From Abyssisolibacter fermentans (lineage in GTDB: Bacteria; Bacillota; Clostridia; Tissierellales; MCWD3), in assembly GCF_001559865.1 (NCBI RefSeq), contig NZ_LOHE01000074.1:1-64000 (forward strand): a stretch of 64,000 nt of DNA. The letters are read 5' to 3'. Positions 37,204 to 46,679 of the stretch are shown here, one piece after another. Below the pieces are notes generated by a model that saw nothing but the letters and a program-made list of their open reading frames with translations, was not told the DNA's origin and did not search any database. The position numbers and the translations under genes are program-made. Each line of letters begins with the position of its first letter. Position 1 is the stretch's first letter.

Positions 37204-38721
37204 TTATTTACTTTTTCCTCCGGCCATCATTATACCTAATTCTTTCTCTGTAGCATCTTTGGCATCTAGTATACCTATAATCTTTCCATCATAAATTACA
37301 CCTATTCTATCTGCAAGTGTCAAAACTTCGTCAAGCTCTAAGGAAACTAATAATACAGCCTTGCCATTATTTCTTTGATTAATTATTCTTTTATGAACAA
37401 ACTCTATTGCACCAACATCTAACCCTCTAGTTGGTTGTGAAGCAATTAACAATGCAGGATTTCTATTAAATTCTCTTGCTATTATTACCTTTTGTTGATT
37501 TCCTCCGGATAGTGATTTAGCTTTTACGTCTTCATTTGGTGTTCTTACATCAAATTCTCCTATAAGATCAACAGCATGTTTGTGTATTACATCATTATTC
37601 AAAATTCCGTTTTTACTAAATGGTTTTTTATAATGATTACCTAATATCATATTCTCAGCTAAAGAATATTCAAGGACAAGTCCTCTTTTATGTCTGTCTT
37701 CTGGAACATGTCCGACACCAGCTTCGATTATTCTTCGCGTTTTTATATTTGTAATATCGTTGTTTTCTAAGGTTATTTTTCCTTTTTTAGCTTTTCTGAG
37801 TCCTGTCAATGCTTCTACAAGTTCTGTTTGTCCATTGCCATCAACTCCTGCTATAGCAAAAACTTCTCCAGCTTTAACTTCGAAGTCAATTTCTTTAACC
37901 TTTTCTACACCTCTATTATCTTCTACTTTCAAATTATCTACTCTTAATACAGTAGCTCCTGCTTTTTTTTCTTCTTTATTCACAGCCAAGTTAACTTTTC
38001 TTCCTACCATTAATTCAGCTAATTTGTCGCTTGTTGTTTTTTCAGTTTCAACGGTATCTATAATTTTTCCTCTTCTTACTATTGTTACTCTATTACTCAT
38101 ACTCATAACTTCTTTAAGCTTGTGTGTTATAAGTATTACTGATTTACCTTGATCTGTCAATTTATTTAATATTTTACCTAAGTCATCTATTTCTTGAGGA
38201 GTTAACACAGCGGTAGGTTCATCCAGTATTAATATTTCCGCCCCTCTATACAGTGCTTTGAGTATCTCTACTCTTTGCTGCATACCTACTGATATATCCT
38301 GAACTTTTGCGTAAGGATCTACTGCTAACCCATATTTATTAGAAATGCTTTTTACTTGTTCTATAGCTTTATTCATGTCTAATTTTAATCCGTTATACAA
38401 TGAAGGTTCAGATCCCAATATTATATTTTCTGCAATAGTAAAAGGTGGAACAAGCATAAAATGTTGATGTACCATACCTATTCCATTTTGAATGGCTGTT
38501 GTTGGATTTTTCATAACAACTTTTTTCTCGTTAATAAATATTTCACCACTAGTTGGTTCATATAAACCATATAGTATATTCATTAAGGTAGTTTTACCAG
38601 CACCGTTTTCTCCAAGTAGCACATGAATTTCACCTTTGTTTAAACTAAAGTTTATATTATCATTAGCTTTAACTCCTGGAAATTCCTTAGTTATATTTTT
38701 CATTTCAACAACTTTTTGCAA
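37204..38721 (-). CDS. Nucleoside ABC transporter ATP-binding protein (NupO-like)
   Basis: Tandem-NBD ATPase of 505 residues, as in sugar- and nucleoside-type importers. NBD1 has Walker A GENGAGKTTLMN (about 37), signature VGMQQRVEI and Walker B ILILDEPTAVLTP. NBD2 (from about 255) has a degenerate Walker A (GVDGNGQTEL), signature LSGGNQQKVIIAREF and ASQPTRGLDVGA. This asymmetry is typical of the family. The start is a TTG at 38721 with GGAGGG six bases upstream. It follows the BMP lipoprotein gene after a partial terminator and a repeat copy, so lower expression than the binding protein is likely. Confidence 0.92.
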   Translation of the reverse strand: MQKVVEMKNITKEFPGVKANDNINFSLNKGEIHVLLGENGAGKTTLMNILYGLYEPTSGEIFINEKKVVMKNPTTAIQNGIGMVHQHFMLVPPFTIAENIILGSEPSLYNGLKLDMNKAIEQVKSISNKYGLAVDPYAKVQDISVGMQQRVEILKALYRGAEILILDEPTAVLTPQEIDDLGKILNKLTDQGKSVILITHKLKEVMSMSNRVTIVRRGKIIDTVETEKTTSDKLAELMVGRKVNLAVNKEEKKAGATVLRVDNLKVEDNRGVEKVKEIDFEVKAGEVFAIAGVDGNGQTELVEALTGLRKAKKGKITLENNDITNIKTRRIIEAGVGHVPEDRHKRGLVLEYSLAENMILGNHYKKPFSKNGILNNDVIHKHAVDLIGEFDVRTPNEDVKAKSLSGGNQQKVIIAREFNRNPALLIASQPTRGLDVGAIEFVHKRIINQRNNGKAVLLVSLELDEVLTLADRIGVIYDGKIIGILDAKDATEKELGIMMAGGKSK

Positions 38722-38782
38722 GGAAATCCCTCCTTATATAATAACTTTCTAAGCTTACAATATAAATTTATACATAAAGAAA

Positions 38783-38864
38783 TTATAATAACTAAAAGCA
38801 ATTACTTAGTAATTGCAACAAATCATTTCAACAAGTCGAAAGATTGCACAATCGCTTGTTATAA
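38783..38864 (-). repeat. Dispersed repeat module B, internally deleted copy
   Basis: Termini TTATAATAA (38783-38791) and TTGTTATAA (38856-38864). The interior keeps the palindromic core GCAATTACTTAGTAATTGC but lacks about 50 bases present in the copies at 33021-33154 and 57781-57912. It lies between the lipoprotein and ATPase genes of the importer operon. Confidence 0.75.
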
Positions 38865-38896
38865 TTTATTTATGTTATTTATAATTTCTTTATGGC

Positions 38897-38933
38897 AAAT
38901 AATAAGGTCAGTTACCTGCTGACCTTATTATTT
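38897..38933 (-). terminator. Intra-operon terminator after the BMP lipoprotein gene
   Basis: AAATAATAAGGTCAG pairs with CTGACCTTATTATTT around a seven-base loop, 20 bases after the lipoprotein stop. Partial termination here would give excess binding protein relative to the membrane complex, a common pattern in ABC importers. Confidence 0.75.
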
Positions 38934-38952
38934 GATAAATCTATAAGTTTTA

Positions 38953-39972
38953 TTATTTCAACAAATTAGGAATTTCAAATGTGTTAAATTCTTCTTCATT
39001 TTGTGGTATAGCTTTTATAGTTCCATCAACGATAGCTTTTTTATAAGTATCAGCAGCATCTTTAAGTTCTTGAGATAAGTTTCCTACATTATCACTGTAG
39101 TCTACACCTTTATTTTTTAGGTTAAAGTAATAACTTTTTCCTTGGAATTTTCCGTCTACAACTGCTTCAGTAACTGTTTTTGTAGCAACATCAACTTTTT
39201 TAATCATTGAACATAAAACGTTCTTTTCAGCTAGATGTGATTGGTCTTGGTCAACACCTATTGCCCAGAAACCTTTTTCTTCAGCTGCTTGTATCATACC
39301 AATTCCAGTTCCGCCTGCTGCATGGAATATTACGTCAGCTCCTCTTTGATTTTGAGCTAAACCTAATTCTTTACCTAATGACATATTGTCAAATGCTCCA
39401 GCATAGTCAACGAATACTTCTGCTTCAGGATTTACAGCTTTTACGCCTGCTCTAAAACCAATTTCAAATTTTTTAATTAATGTAGATTCTATTCCACCTA
39501 TGAAACCTATTTTATTAGTTTCAGTTTTTAAACCTGCTATAACTCCTACTAAGAATGATCCTTCATGCTCAGCAAAATTTAGTGATGCAACATTAGTTGT
39601 TCCTTCTGGAATACCACTGTCTACAATTGCAAATTTTTGATCAGGGAATTGATCAGCTGCTGTTTTCATAGCTGTTTCAAATAAGAATCCAACTCCTATT
39701 ATTAAATCAGATTTTTTCTCAGCAAAGCTTGTTAAGTTTGGACCATAATCATCTGCTGTTGAAGATTCTAGAACACTTACTTTAACACCAAATTCATCTT
39801 CAGCTTCCTGTAATCCTTGATAAGCTGAATCATTAAATGATTGGTCTCCTAATCCACCTGTATCGGTAATCATACCAACACTTAATTCTGATCCTTTTTT
39901 ACTTGTACATCCTACTGCCATTGTGAATGCTAATACTATGACTAGCCCTAAAATTAAAACTTTTTTTAACAT
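38953..39972 (-). CDS. BMP-family nucleoside-binding lipoprotein
   Basis: Surface lipoprotein of 339 residues serving as the binding subunit of a nucleoside ABC importer (PnrA/BmpA/NupN family). The signal peptide MLKKVLILGLVIVLAFTMAV is followed by the lipidated Cys22. The mature part shows the family pattern VGMITDTGGLGDQSFNDSAY (Asp and Asn contact the nucleoside), LIIGVGFLFETAM, FIGGIESTLIKKFEIGFRAG and GADVIFHAAGGTGIG. The ATG at 39972 is used because GGAGGG is just upstream; a longer frame to 40011 disrupts the signal peptide. It heads the importer operon and has a strong promoter at 40021-40049. Confidence 0.94.
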   Translation of the reverse strand: MLKKVLILGLVIVLAFTMAVGCTSKKGSELSVGMITDTGGLGDQSFNDSAYQGLQEAEDEFGVKVSVLESSTADDYGPNLTSFAEKKSDLIIGVGFLFETAMKTAADQFPDQKFAIVDSGIPEGTTNVASLNFAEHEGSFLVGVIAGLKTETNKIGFIGGIESTLIKKFEIGFRAGVKAVNPEAEVFVDYAGAFDNMSLGKELGLAQNQRGADVIFHAAGGTGIGMIQAAEEKGFWAIGVDQDQSHLAEKNVLCSMIKKVDVATKTVTEAVVDGKFQGKSYYFNLKNKGVDYSDNVGNLSQELKDAADTYKKAIVDGTIKAIPQNEEEFNTFEIPNLLK

Positions 39973-40020
39973 AAATACCCTCCTAAACTTACATCCAGTT
40001 TTGTTAAACATTACATCATT

Positions 40021-40049
40021 ATTATATATTTTAATTAACTAAGGTGCAA
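40021..40049 (-). promoter_or_regulatory. Sigma-A promoter of the nucleoside importer operon
   Basis: On the minus strand, TTGCAC (40044-40049), a 17-base spacer and a perfect TATAAT (40021-40026), about 49 bases before the lipoprotein ATG. The rest of 39973-40288 shows no riboswitch. Confidence 0.75.
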
Positions 40050-40228
40050 GCTATACTTGATATCTATTTAACAGATAAAAAATAATATCTTATCAAAATG
40101 TAGTATTTAACATAATTTAAAGAACTATATTTTTTTTTAATAACTAGATTATTAATAAATTGTTATATCTTTTTTAAAAAATGAACAATAATATTTTTGC
40201 ATTTATTACATTTTTTATGCATGTAAAT

Positions 40229-40250
40229 AGGGTGTCTGCAAACACCCTAA
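40229..40250 (-). terminator. Terminator of the grd operon
   Basis: TAGGGTGT / ACACCCTA hairpin about 40 bases after the grdD stop, followed on the minus strand by TTTACAT. Confidence 0.7.
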
Positions 40251-40288
40251 AACTATAAAGATAAATTCGTAAATATTCCCTAAATAAT

Positions 40289-41458
40289 TTATTTTGTAAT
40301 ATAACCTTCTTGTTTTAATATTTCTATAGCTTGTGTAAGCTTTGTTTCGTTTACCATAACTATAGGTCCTGTACAACCCATTCCACTCTCAGCATAGATC
40401 CTGTTTTTCCATAAAACAGTAACTGCATCCTCTAGTTCCATTATATCTATACCTGCTATTTGACTTGTTACTATTTCTTTTGGTGGAGCAGAAATTTCCT
40501 CTTGTACAGCAGTAGCAGCTTTTTTATCTTTTGTTAACTGACTGAGTATTTCTCTTAGTCCTGCTTTTTGAGCTTTGTTAAATTCATTTTCGGATACACC
40601 TGTAATATTTCCGTTAGCTACTAAAGCTGCATATGATAATGCATTAGCAATAACAGGTGCCCCTGATGCTCTTGAAATGATTAATATGTTTCTATCATAA
40701 CCTTCTCCAACTCCAGGTCCATAGCCATATCCTAATGATTCATAGCTACCTCCTGTTGTGTATGAAGAAAAGACTTTCATTAGCAAATTTCCTGTTAACG
40801 AGTCAGTTATCATTACATCAGGTGTTCCAGAAAGTAAATCATTACCTCTCATTACTATTCCACCGTCAGCTCTTATTGACTGTGCAAAATCAATATCATA
40901 TCCATTGTCTTTCAATTCACATAAAGCTCTTTCAACTTGTCTTGCACCATCAACATTTAATATACCTACTTTAGGGTTACATATTCCTGAAGCCTTAGCT
41001 GCTATTATACCATGTATTCCATTCTTAACCATGGCTTCTACTCTATGAGGTGATGATGTACCTGTTGTTGTAGCAATAAACATTTCTTTTCCTGTTGCAG
41101 GTGTTAAAACTCTACCAACTGTTGATACACCAATAGGAAAATTATAATGGAGTGTTACACAACCCTTGATTTCTCCCGAATCTAAAAGTTTTTCCATTAT
41201 TTCATACTGTTCTTTTTCTGTATTTGCTTCATGAATTTTGAGCTTTGTGTCTACTTTTGGTCCTATAAGAACAACTTCTATCATTGTATCTCTACTTTGA
41301 GCCATCTCAGCGCCTTTTACTATATTATCAACACCATGTTCACTGCCAAGCATAGTAACTGCAACTCTAGTTTTTTCTCCAAATTTACCTGTTTCAATTG
41401 CATCTGCTATATCATTAAAAACTTTGCCTATCATTTTTTTTATATTTTTATCTTCCAT
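40289..41458 (-). CDS. grdD: Glycine reductase complex component C, subunit alpha
   Basis: 389-residue protein C subunit. Protein C takes the selenium-bound carboxymethyl group from GrdA and releases acetyl phosphate by phosphorolysis. The fold is related to phosphate acyltransferases and PlsX-like proteins (TRVAVTMLGSEHGVDNIVKG, TATTGTSSPHRVEAM, RADGGIVMRGNDLLSGTPDVM). The C-terminus has a conserved Cys in YAESGMGCTGPIVMV. The ATG at 41458 follows GAGGTG; the preceding frame extension to 41467 is not needed. It is the last gene of the operon, 11 bases after grdC. Confidence 0.94.
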   Translation of the reverse strand: MEDKNIKKMIGKVFNDIADAIETGKFGEKTRVAVTMLGSEHGVDNIVKGAEMAQSRDTMIEVVLIGPKVDTKLKIHEANTEKEQYEIMEKLLDSGEIKGCVTLHYNFPIGVSTVGRVLTPATGKEMFIATTTGTSSPHRVEAMVKNGIHGIIAAKASGICNPKVGILNVDGARQVERALCELKDNGYDIDFAQSIRADGGIVMRGNDLLSGTPDVMITDSLTGNLLMKVFSSYTTGGSYESLGYGYGPGVGEGYDRNILIISRASGAPVIANALSYAALVANGNITGVSENEFNKAQKAGLREILSQLTKDKKAATAVQEEISAPPKEIVTSQIAGIDIMELEDAVTVLWKNRIYAESGMGCTGPIVMVNETKLTQAIEILKQEGYITK

Positions 41459-41469
41459 TTGTATCACCT

Positions 41470-43008
41470 CTACTCTAAAGATAAGTGTGATGCAAATTCT
41501 CTCATTGCCTCAGCTACCATCTTTTTAATAGTTTCTTCAGATGCTCCTTTTTCTTCACCGGTTTTTCCATTATTTCTTTCTACAACTATTGATACTCCAT
41601 CAAATAAATTTGTCATTCTTCCGAGGAATAAACTTCCTTTACCTACTATCATGGCTCTGTTTACATTACCAGTTGTCATTGCTTCTCTAGCAAAACCCAA
41701 ATAAGGTATTCCTGATGGTATATGTCCTTGTGTAGGAGCCCATCCCTGCATGCCATGTTCTTTTACAAAATTCATTAATTCTTTTCTTTCTATATCTTTT
41801 CTCTTAACTCCTAAAGCACCTATCATTTTATAGTTCGCTGTAGGAACATCTCCTGCTCCAGCAGGTTTTGTTATGTCTGGATTTTGCATTTCAACTGAAT
41901 ATTTATCAATATCTGTTATTTTCATATTGCCTTTATCAAGTGGTGCTGTAATCAATGAAGTAATAACTGCTTGTGGTGATGAACCTGTTCCAACAGTATG
42001 TCTTCCAACTAAGTCTGTTCTTAATACCGGGTTAACACCATCATTCTTACTTATAAGTACTGCAAAACCACCAAGAGTATCTTCTAAAATAGGTATTTCC
42101 TTCTTAACGTGATCTTTACCATTCATACCAAGCTTTGCAGTTGCTCCACCTGCTACTATTACAACATTTTCATATACACCAGCTTGTACTAATGCTGAGG
42201 CTTCTATTAATGCATGTGTAGGTCCTGCACAGAAACCTCTTGTATCTGAACCTGTTGCGTTGATGCATCCTGCTGCTTCAGCTATTGATTTGGCAAAATT
42301 TCCGCCTCCTCTTTGGTTCATATCTCCACAAGCTTCTTCTGAACATTCTATTACATATTCAATATCTGATGGATTAATTGAATTTTTATGTAACAAATTA
42401 AGCATTGCTAATATTCCTGAAGCTTTTACTACTAAATTTTCAAACATAACATGTGCTGTTAAATTTACATCTATATCATGTGCTCTCTTTACACAACCAA
42501 CTAATTTATTATTATTGTATATAGCTTCTGCATGATTTTCATTTATATGTTTTTGTATTTCTTCAATGCTTGTATCACTTTGTATTTTAGTTAATAATTC
42601 ATTATTTATTGCTTCATGATTTTCTAATTTTTTAACTACTTCTTTTGAAAATTCACTTTCTAATTCTACTAAATCAAATGCATCTGCTATTTTTATTAGT
42701 CCGATAAATTCATCTTGTGGCATTATTTCACCAAATTTGCCATATCGATTGAATGATTCTGATTTATGATCATACCAAGGCATTTTATATTGTGCTAACT
42801 CTTCAGGAGTCATATTACCAATATAAGTTTGATTAGGAAGATAATTAACAACTTCCTCAAAACTTCTTAGATATTCTGGAATCTTCTTTAAATATTCTGA
42901 ATCAGGATTTACTATTCTTTCAGTAGTTTGTGTAGTTCCATTATGAATTACCATATCTGGTGTATGAACTAAAATATAGCCAGCACCTTTTACTACTGGG
43001 AAAGTCAT
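41470..43008 (-). CDS. grdC: Glycine reductase complex component C, subunit beta
   Basis: 512-residue subunit of protein C that binds the acetyl intermediate. Residues from about 220 resemble ketoacyl-ACP synthase III (thiolase fold), with the candidate acyl-carrying Cys in SDTRGFCAGPTHALIEASAL and the preceding EACGDMNQRGGGN. The N-terminal 200 residues (FPVVKGAGYILVHTPDMV) are specific to GrdC. Start ATG 43008 is preceded by GGAGGTG; the frame extends to 43023 without support. It follows grdB after an intercistronic hairpin. Confidence 0.95.
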   Translation of the reverse strand: MTFPVVKGAGYILVHTPDMVIHNGTTQTTERIVNPDSEYLKKIPEYLRSFEEVVNYLPNQTYIGNMTPEELAQYKMPWYDHKSESFNRYGKFGEIMPQDEFIGLIKIADAFDLVELESEFSKEVVKKLENHEAINNELLTKIQSDTSIEEIQKHINENHAEAIYNNNKLVGCVKRAHDIDVNLTAHVMFENLVVKASGILAMLNLLHKNSINPSDIEYVIECSEEACGDMNQRGGGNFAKSIAEAAGCINATGSDTRGFCAGPTHALIEASALVQAGVYENVVIVAGGATAKLGMNGKDHVKKEIPILEDTLGGFAVLISKNDGVNPVLRTDLVGRHTVGTGSSPQAVITSLITAPLDKGNMKITDIDKYSVEMQNPDITKPAGAGDVPTANYKMIGALGVKRKDIERKELMNFVKEHGMQGWAPTQGHIPSGIPYLGFAREAMTTGNVNRAMIVGKGSLFLGRMTNLFDGVSIVVERNNGKTGEEKGASEETIKKMVAEAMREFASHLSLE

Positions 43009-43038
43009 ATCAAACACCTCCACATTTATTTATTCAAA

Positions 43039-43075
43039 AGGGACTATCTCAAATTTCTATATTGAGTTAGTCCCT
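43039..43075 (-). terminator. Terminator-like hairpin between grdB and grdC
   Basis: On the minus strand, AGGGACTAACTCAA pairs with TTGAGATAGTCCCT followed by TTTG. It would attenuate grdC-grdD relative to grdA-grdB. The stem resembles the hppA terminator at 22526-22562. Confidence 0.7.
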
Positions 43076-43088
43076 AGTAAACTCTTAA

Positions 43089-44399
43089 TTAATCTTCAAA
43101 TACAGTCTGACCGTCTACTTCTGTTTCTAATGCTTTTAAGGCTTTATCTATAATATTTCTTCTAAGTTGTTTTTCGTCCTCTTTTTCAATATTAGGATTT
43201 CCTAATGGATGAGGTATAGCTATTGCAGGAACTATTCTATTAGCTCCAACAGTTAATGATATTGGAACAACTGTACATATGTGAACAACCGGTATACCGG
43301 CTCTTTCAATTTCTTTTACCATTGTTGCACCGCAACGTGTACAAGTACCTCACGTAGATGTTAGTATAACTGCTTCAACTCCATCTGCAACTAATTCTTT
43401 AGAAAATTCAGCTGCATATTTCACAGCATTAGCAACAGCAGTTCCATTTCCAGTAGTAGTATAGAAATATTTGTGAAGCTCCCCTATTCTACCTTCTTTT
43501 TCTATATCTCTCATTACATCTACAGGTAGTACTCTGTCAGCATCTTCATTTGCGTACACTGGGTCGTAACCACCATGTGCAGTTTCATGAGTTTCACTTG
43601 TTAAATCAACAAAAGAAGATATGTCATATTTACCATATTTAGAAGCACTTGAAGATTCAATGCGATCCGGATTCCCTTTTGGCACAATACCACCTGATGT
43701 AACTAATGCTACCTTTACTTTAGATAAATCCTTAACCGCTGGGTTTGGATCAACTCTATCAAAATCAGGCATTGGATATTCAGTCACATATTTATCACCT
43801 TTAAGTTTCTTGATTAACATATCTACAGCTCTTTTAGAGCCTCTATCCTCAGCAAAATAATTTTTTCTAATACCTCTTGGGATATACCCTTCTTCTTCTG
43901 GAGAACCAATTTCCTCTTTGTTAGCTAATTTTAAAGCTAATGGAACCATAGATTTCACAGCTTTTCTCATACCTGCTGCGTTATTCTTAGTTGATACAAT
44001 GTACAAATTCTTTTTATACATATCAGCACCAGGGTTTTCAATGTACATTCCTGTAAGTACAGGTATGTTTAATTCTTCCTTAACAGCATCAGCTATAGTA
44101 CCACATGCAACACCATATCTTCCAGCATTAAATGCAGGACCTGCTACAAATAAATCAGGTTTATATTTCTTAACCATCTCTATTACTTCAGCTTTTGCAT
44201 CTTCTACATTTTCATTAAAATATGAGTCTCCACAGATTATAGTTGCTACTATTTCTGCGTCTTCCCCAAATTTTTTATTAAATTCCATACCAGGGCCTAC
44301 TACTTCTTCTCTTACTTCTGGTTTAATATTGGCTTTCTCTTCTCCACCAATCCCGGCAAAGAATTGATTTATATAATGAACTACTTTTATTTTACTCAT
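43089..44399 (-). CDS. grdB: Glycine reductase substrate-specific component B, selenoprotein subunit
   Basis: Selenoprotein of 436 residues that, with the pyruvoyl subunits from GrdE, binds glycine and transfers it to GrdA. The reading frame is interrupted by an in-frame UGA at 43350-43352 (codon 350), in the context VEAVILTST-U-GTCTRCGATMVKEI. Position 350 and the UxxCxxxC motif match known GrdB selenocysteine sites, so the two open frames (44399-43350 and 43322-43089) are one gene. The bacterial SECIS should lie just 3' of the UGA. Selenocysteine insertion genes (selA-D) are not in the window. It starts 53 bases after grdA. Confidence 0.96.
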
Positions 44400-44451
44400 T
44401 TTTTACCCCCTCTCTCGGTTTTTTTTAGGGTGTATTAACGTTAGTTAATAA

Positions 44452-44922
44452 TTAAAATTTACAAAATTCATCTCTTATATCTGTCATTTCTTCAATGATT
44501 TCATCTACATCTAGAACCATTTCCATCATACCTATTTGTTCATCATAAACATCAGCTTCAACTTCGTTTTTAAATTCAGGTTCTACTGCATGAAATACTC
44601 TTAGTCCCAACTGGACTCCCGCTAATGGACCTGCAAATGTAGGGTCTCCTGCTGTAACTGTTTCAGCTGCTAATCCAGCAGCTTCAGCTTCAGCTGCTCC
44701 TAATAACACAATAATATTTTCAGCACCGTGTTTTTCAGTAAGCTCTTTTACCCTTCTTTGATTTTCTAAGTCCATAGCCCCTGCAGCAGTTCAGACAAAG
44801 CATTCTGTAGATGAAAATACTACTTCAGCTTCTGTTGCTTTTAAGCATTCTTCTATCGCAGGACCAGGTATACCATCTCTATCGCCTATGATGATTACTT
44901 TTTTACCATCATACAATCCCAT
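44452..44922 (-). CDS. grdA: Glycine reductase selenoprotein A
   Basis: Small selenoprotein, 156 residues, that carries the carboxymethyl group as a selenoether between proteins B and C and is reduced by thioredoxin. An in-frame UGA at 44791-44793 is codon 44, in the context [20 protein letters not shown]; the known selenocysteine is at residue 44 with the upstream redox Cys in ECFVU. Without read-through only a fragment from 44775 would be called. The N-terminus [20 protein letters not shown] is canonical, with ATG at 44922 and AAAGGA upstream. It lies 66 bases after grdE. Confidence 0.96.
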
Positions 44923-44987
44923 GCTCAACATCCTTTCTCTAAGTATTTTTAACCCTAAATATTCATATAGCGTTAAATAATCTGGTT

Positions 44988-46274
44988 TTAGTATCCTTTT
45001 GCACTAAGTTTGTTAAATCCAAGTTCATTTGTTGCACCTGTTATAGCTTGAAGTTCTAAAACTATTGTTCCATCTTCTCTTAAGCTTCCTGCTGTTCCAC
45101 CAGCTATAGTGTCAGCATATTTATCATCACCAATAACTTTATCCATTGGTGGTAAAGTAACTACTTCATTAGCGTTTCCACCTGTTACAACTGCATCTGC
45201 TTTAGCATCTGCATCAGCTAATGACTGTGAAGCTCCATCTTGACCTGCATATTCATCAGTAACTATGACAGTTTTTATTCCTTTATCTTCTATTTTTTTG
45301 CAATTCATAATTAAATCTGTATCTGGATTTCCAAAACCTTCTTGTGATATAACTACACCATCTACTCCTATATATTCAGTTAATTGAGCAGTCCAGTTTG
45401 ATGATCGCTCTTTATCAGCTAAATAAACGTTTTCATTGGTGATAATCATACCTACAAAATTGATTTCTTTTCCATGTGCTTCAAATAAATCATGCACTAT
45501 TGGGTTGTTTAAGTGATGATAAGTTGTATTTTTATCACATGCTGATACACAGTTACCACTTAGAATAGCTCCATCCATAGTTTCTGTTGGAGATATTAAT
45601 GTAGATAGTGTTTGTTTAGCATCCACTCCATATACATAAGTATCATGAAGCAATCCTTGACTTTGTAACATTTGAACATATGCTACCTTTGGTAAATCAG
45701 GGTATTTTTCAATACTCTTTAATAATGGAAGTGTTTCATATACTTTCACTTCATCAGGTGTTACATCTTTACCTGCTTCACCAAAGTACTTAGCAGCTTT
45801 TAATCCTACCATTCTTACAGATTTCTCATGTTCATGCTGTTTTACTCCTTCTTTTGGCTCACAAACTATTACTATGTTGTTAAGCTTTGAAAATGGAGTA
45901 TAGTCTGCTCCTGGTCCAGTCATATCAATAATTCCTTCTTGGAATCCGACTATCTTACCAGTTGTAACTACAGCCGCACCTTTTAAAACATTTGTTTTAC
46001 CAGAACCAACAGTATCAACCTTTGATAAAAATCCAGGGAAAATTCCTCCTGATCCTTCAACTTTTACTCTAGGCTCAATAACATCTTTAACAGGCGTTAT
46101 TCTTATACTTTCACCTGGTCTTGCTAATTGAACATCTACAGATTCAAGGTTTTGATCATCGCTAACAAGAGCGATTAGTTCCTCTTTATTTACATATAAT
46201 GTTCCATTTTCAACTTTAGTGTTATCACCAAATTGAACATCCTTTATAAATATATTTCCTAACTCTAGGCGCAC
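44988..46274 (-). CDS. grdE: Glycine reductase component B precursor (pyruvoyl subunits)
   Basis: 428-residue proprotein that is self-cleaved into two subunits of protein B. The cleavage site is Asn241-Cys242 in [13 protein letters not shown]. The new N-terminal Cys becomes the pyruvoyl group that binds glycine as a Schiff base, as established for Clostridium sticklandii. The rest follows the family closely ([55 protein letters not shown]). The start is a GTG at 46274 with GAGGAGG upstream. It is preceded by trxA after a small AAACAAC/GTTGTTT hairpin. Confidence 0.96.
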   Translation of the reverse strand: MRLELGNIFIKDVQFGDNTKVENGTLYVNKEELIALVSDDQNLESVDVQLARPGESIRITPVKDVIEPRVKVEGSGGIFPGFLSKVDTVGSGKTNVLKGAAVVTTGKIVGFQEGIIDMTGPGADYTPFSKLNNIVIVCEPKEGVKQHEHEKSVRMVGLKAAKYFGEAGKDVTPDEVKVYETLPLLKSIEKYPDLPKVAYVQMLQSQGLLHDTYVYGVDAKQTLSTLISPTETMDGAILSGNCVSACDKNTTYHHLNNPIVHDLFEAHGKEINFVGMIITNENVYLADKERSSNWTAQLTEYIGVDGVVISQEGFGNPDTDLIMNCKKIEDKGIKTVIVTDEYAGQDGASQSLADADAKADAVVTGGNANEVVTLPPMDKVIGDDKYADTIAGGTAGSLREDGTIVLELQAITGATNELGFNKLSAKGY

Positions 46275-46339
46275 TATAGTTCACCTCCTCATTAATAATA
46301 AAGTGATTTATCTAAACAACATTTTAGTTGTTTAAATCC

Positions 46340-46657
46340 TTATAAATATTTTTTAATCATATTTTCAATATTTGTAGCAGTTGCTTCGTCCTTAGTTACC
46401 TCATCAACTTTTTCTCCATCTTTGTATATTGCTATTGTAGGAAGACCAAGAACTCTTTGTTTTATTGCAAGTCTTCTTGCTTTAGTTGTATCTAATTTAC
46501 AGAATTTTATGCTTTCACCATATTTCTCTGATAATTCAACAACACTTGGCATTAGTGCTTTACAAGGCTCACATCCTTGACTCCAAAAATCAACTAAAAT
46601 ATATCCCTTTTCATTTAATACCTCTTGTTCAAAATTAGTTTTATCTAATGCTAACAT
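46340..46657 (-). CDS. trxA: Thioredoxin of the glycine reductase operon
   Basis: 105-residue thioredoxin that passes electrons from TrxB to GrdA. The active site is Cys29-Glu-Pro-Cys32 in [15 protein letters not shown], not the usual WCGPC. Similar non-canonical GCxPC sites are a feature of grd-linked thioredoxins. The cis-proline ([13 protein letters not shown]) is present. It is transcribed between trxB and grdE; GGGGG precedes the ATG. Confidence 0.94.
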   Translation of the reverse strand: MLALDKTNFEQEVLNEKGYILVDFWSQGCEPCKALMPSVVELSEKYGESIKFCKLDTTKARRLAIKQRVLGLPTIAIYKDGEKVDEVTKDEATATNIENMIKKYL

Positions 46658-46679
46658 TTTAATTCCCCCTTGTTATATT

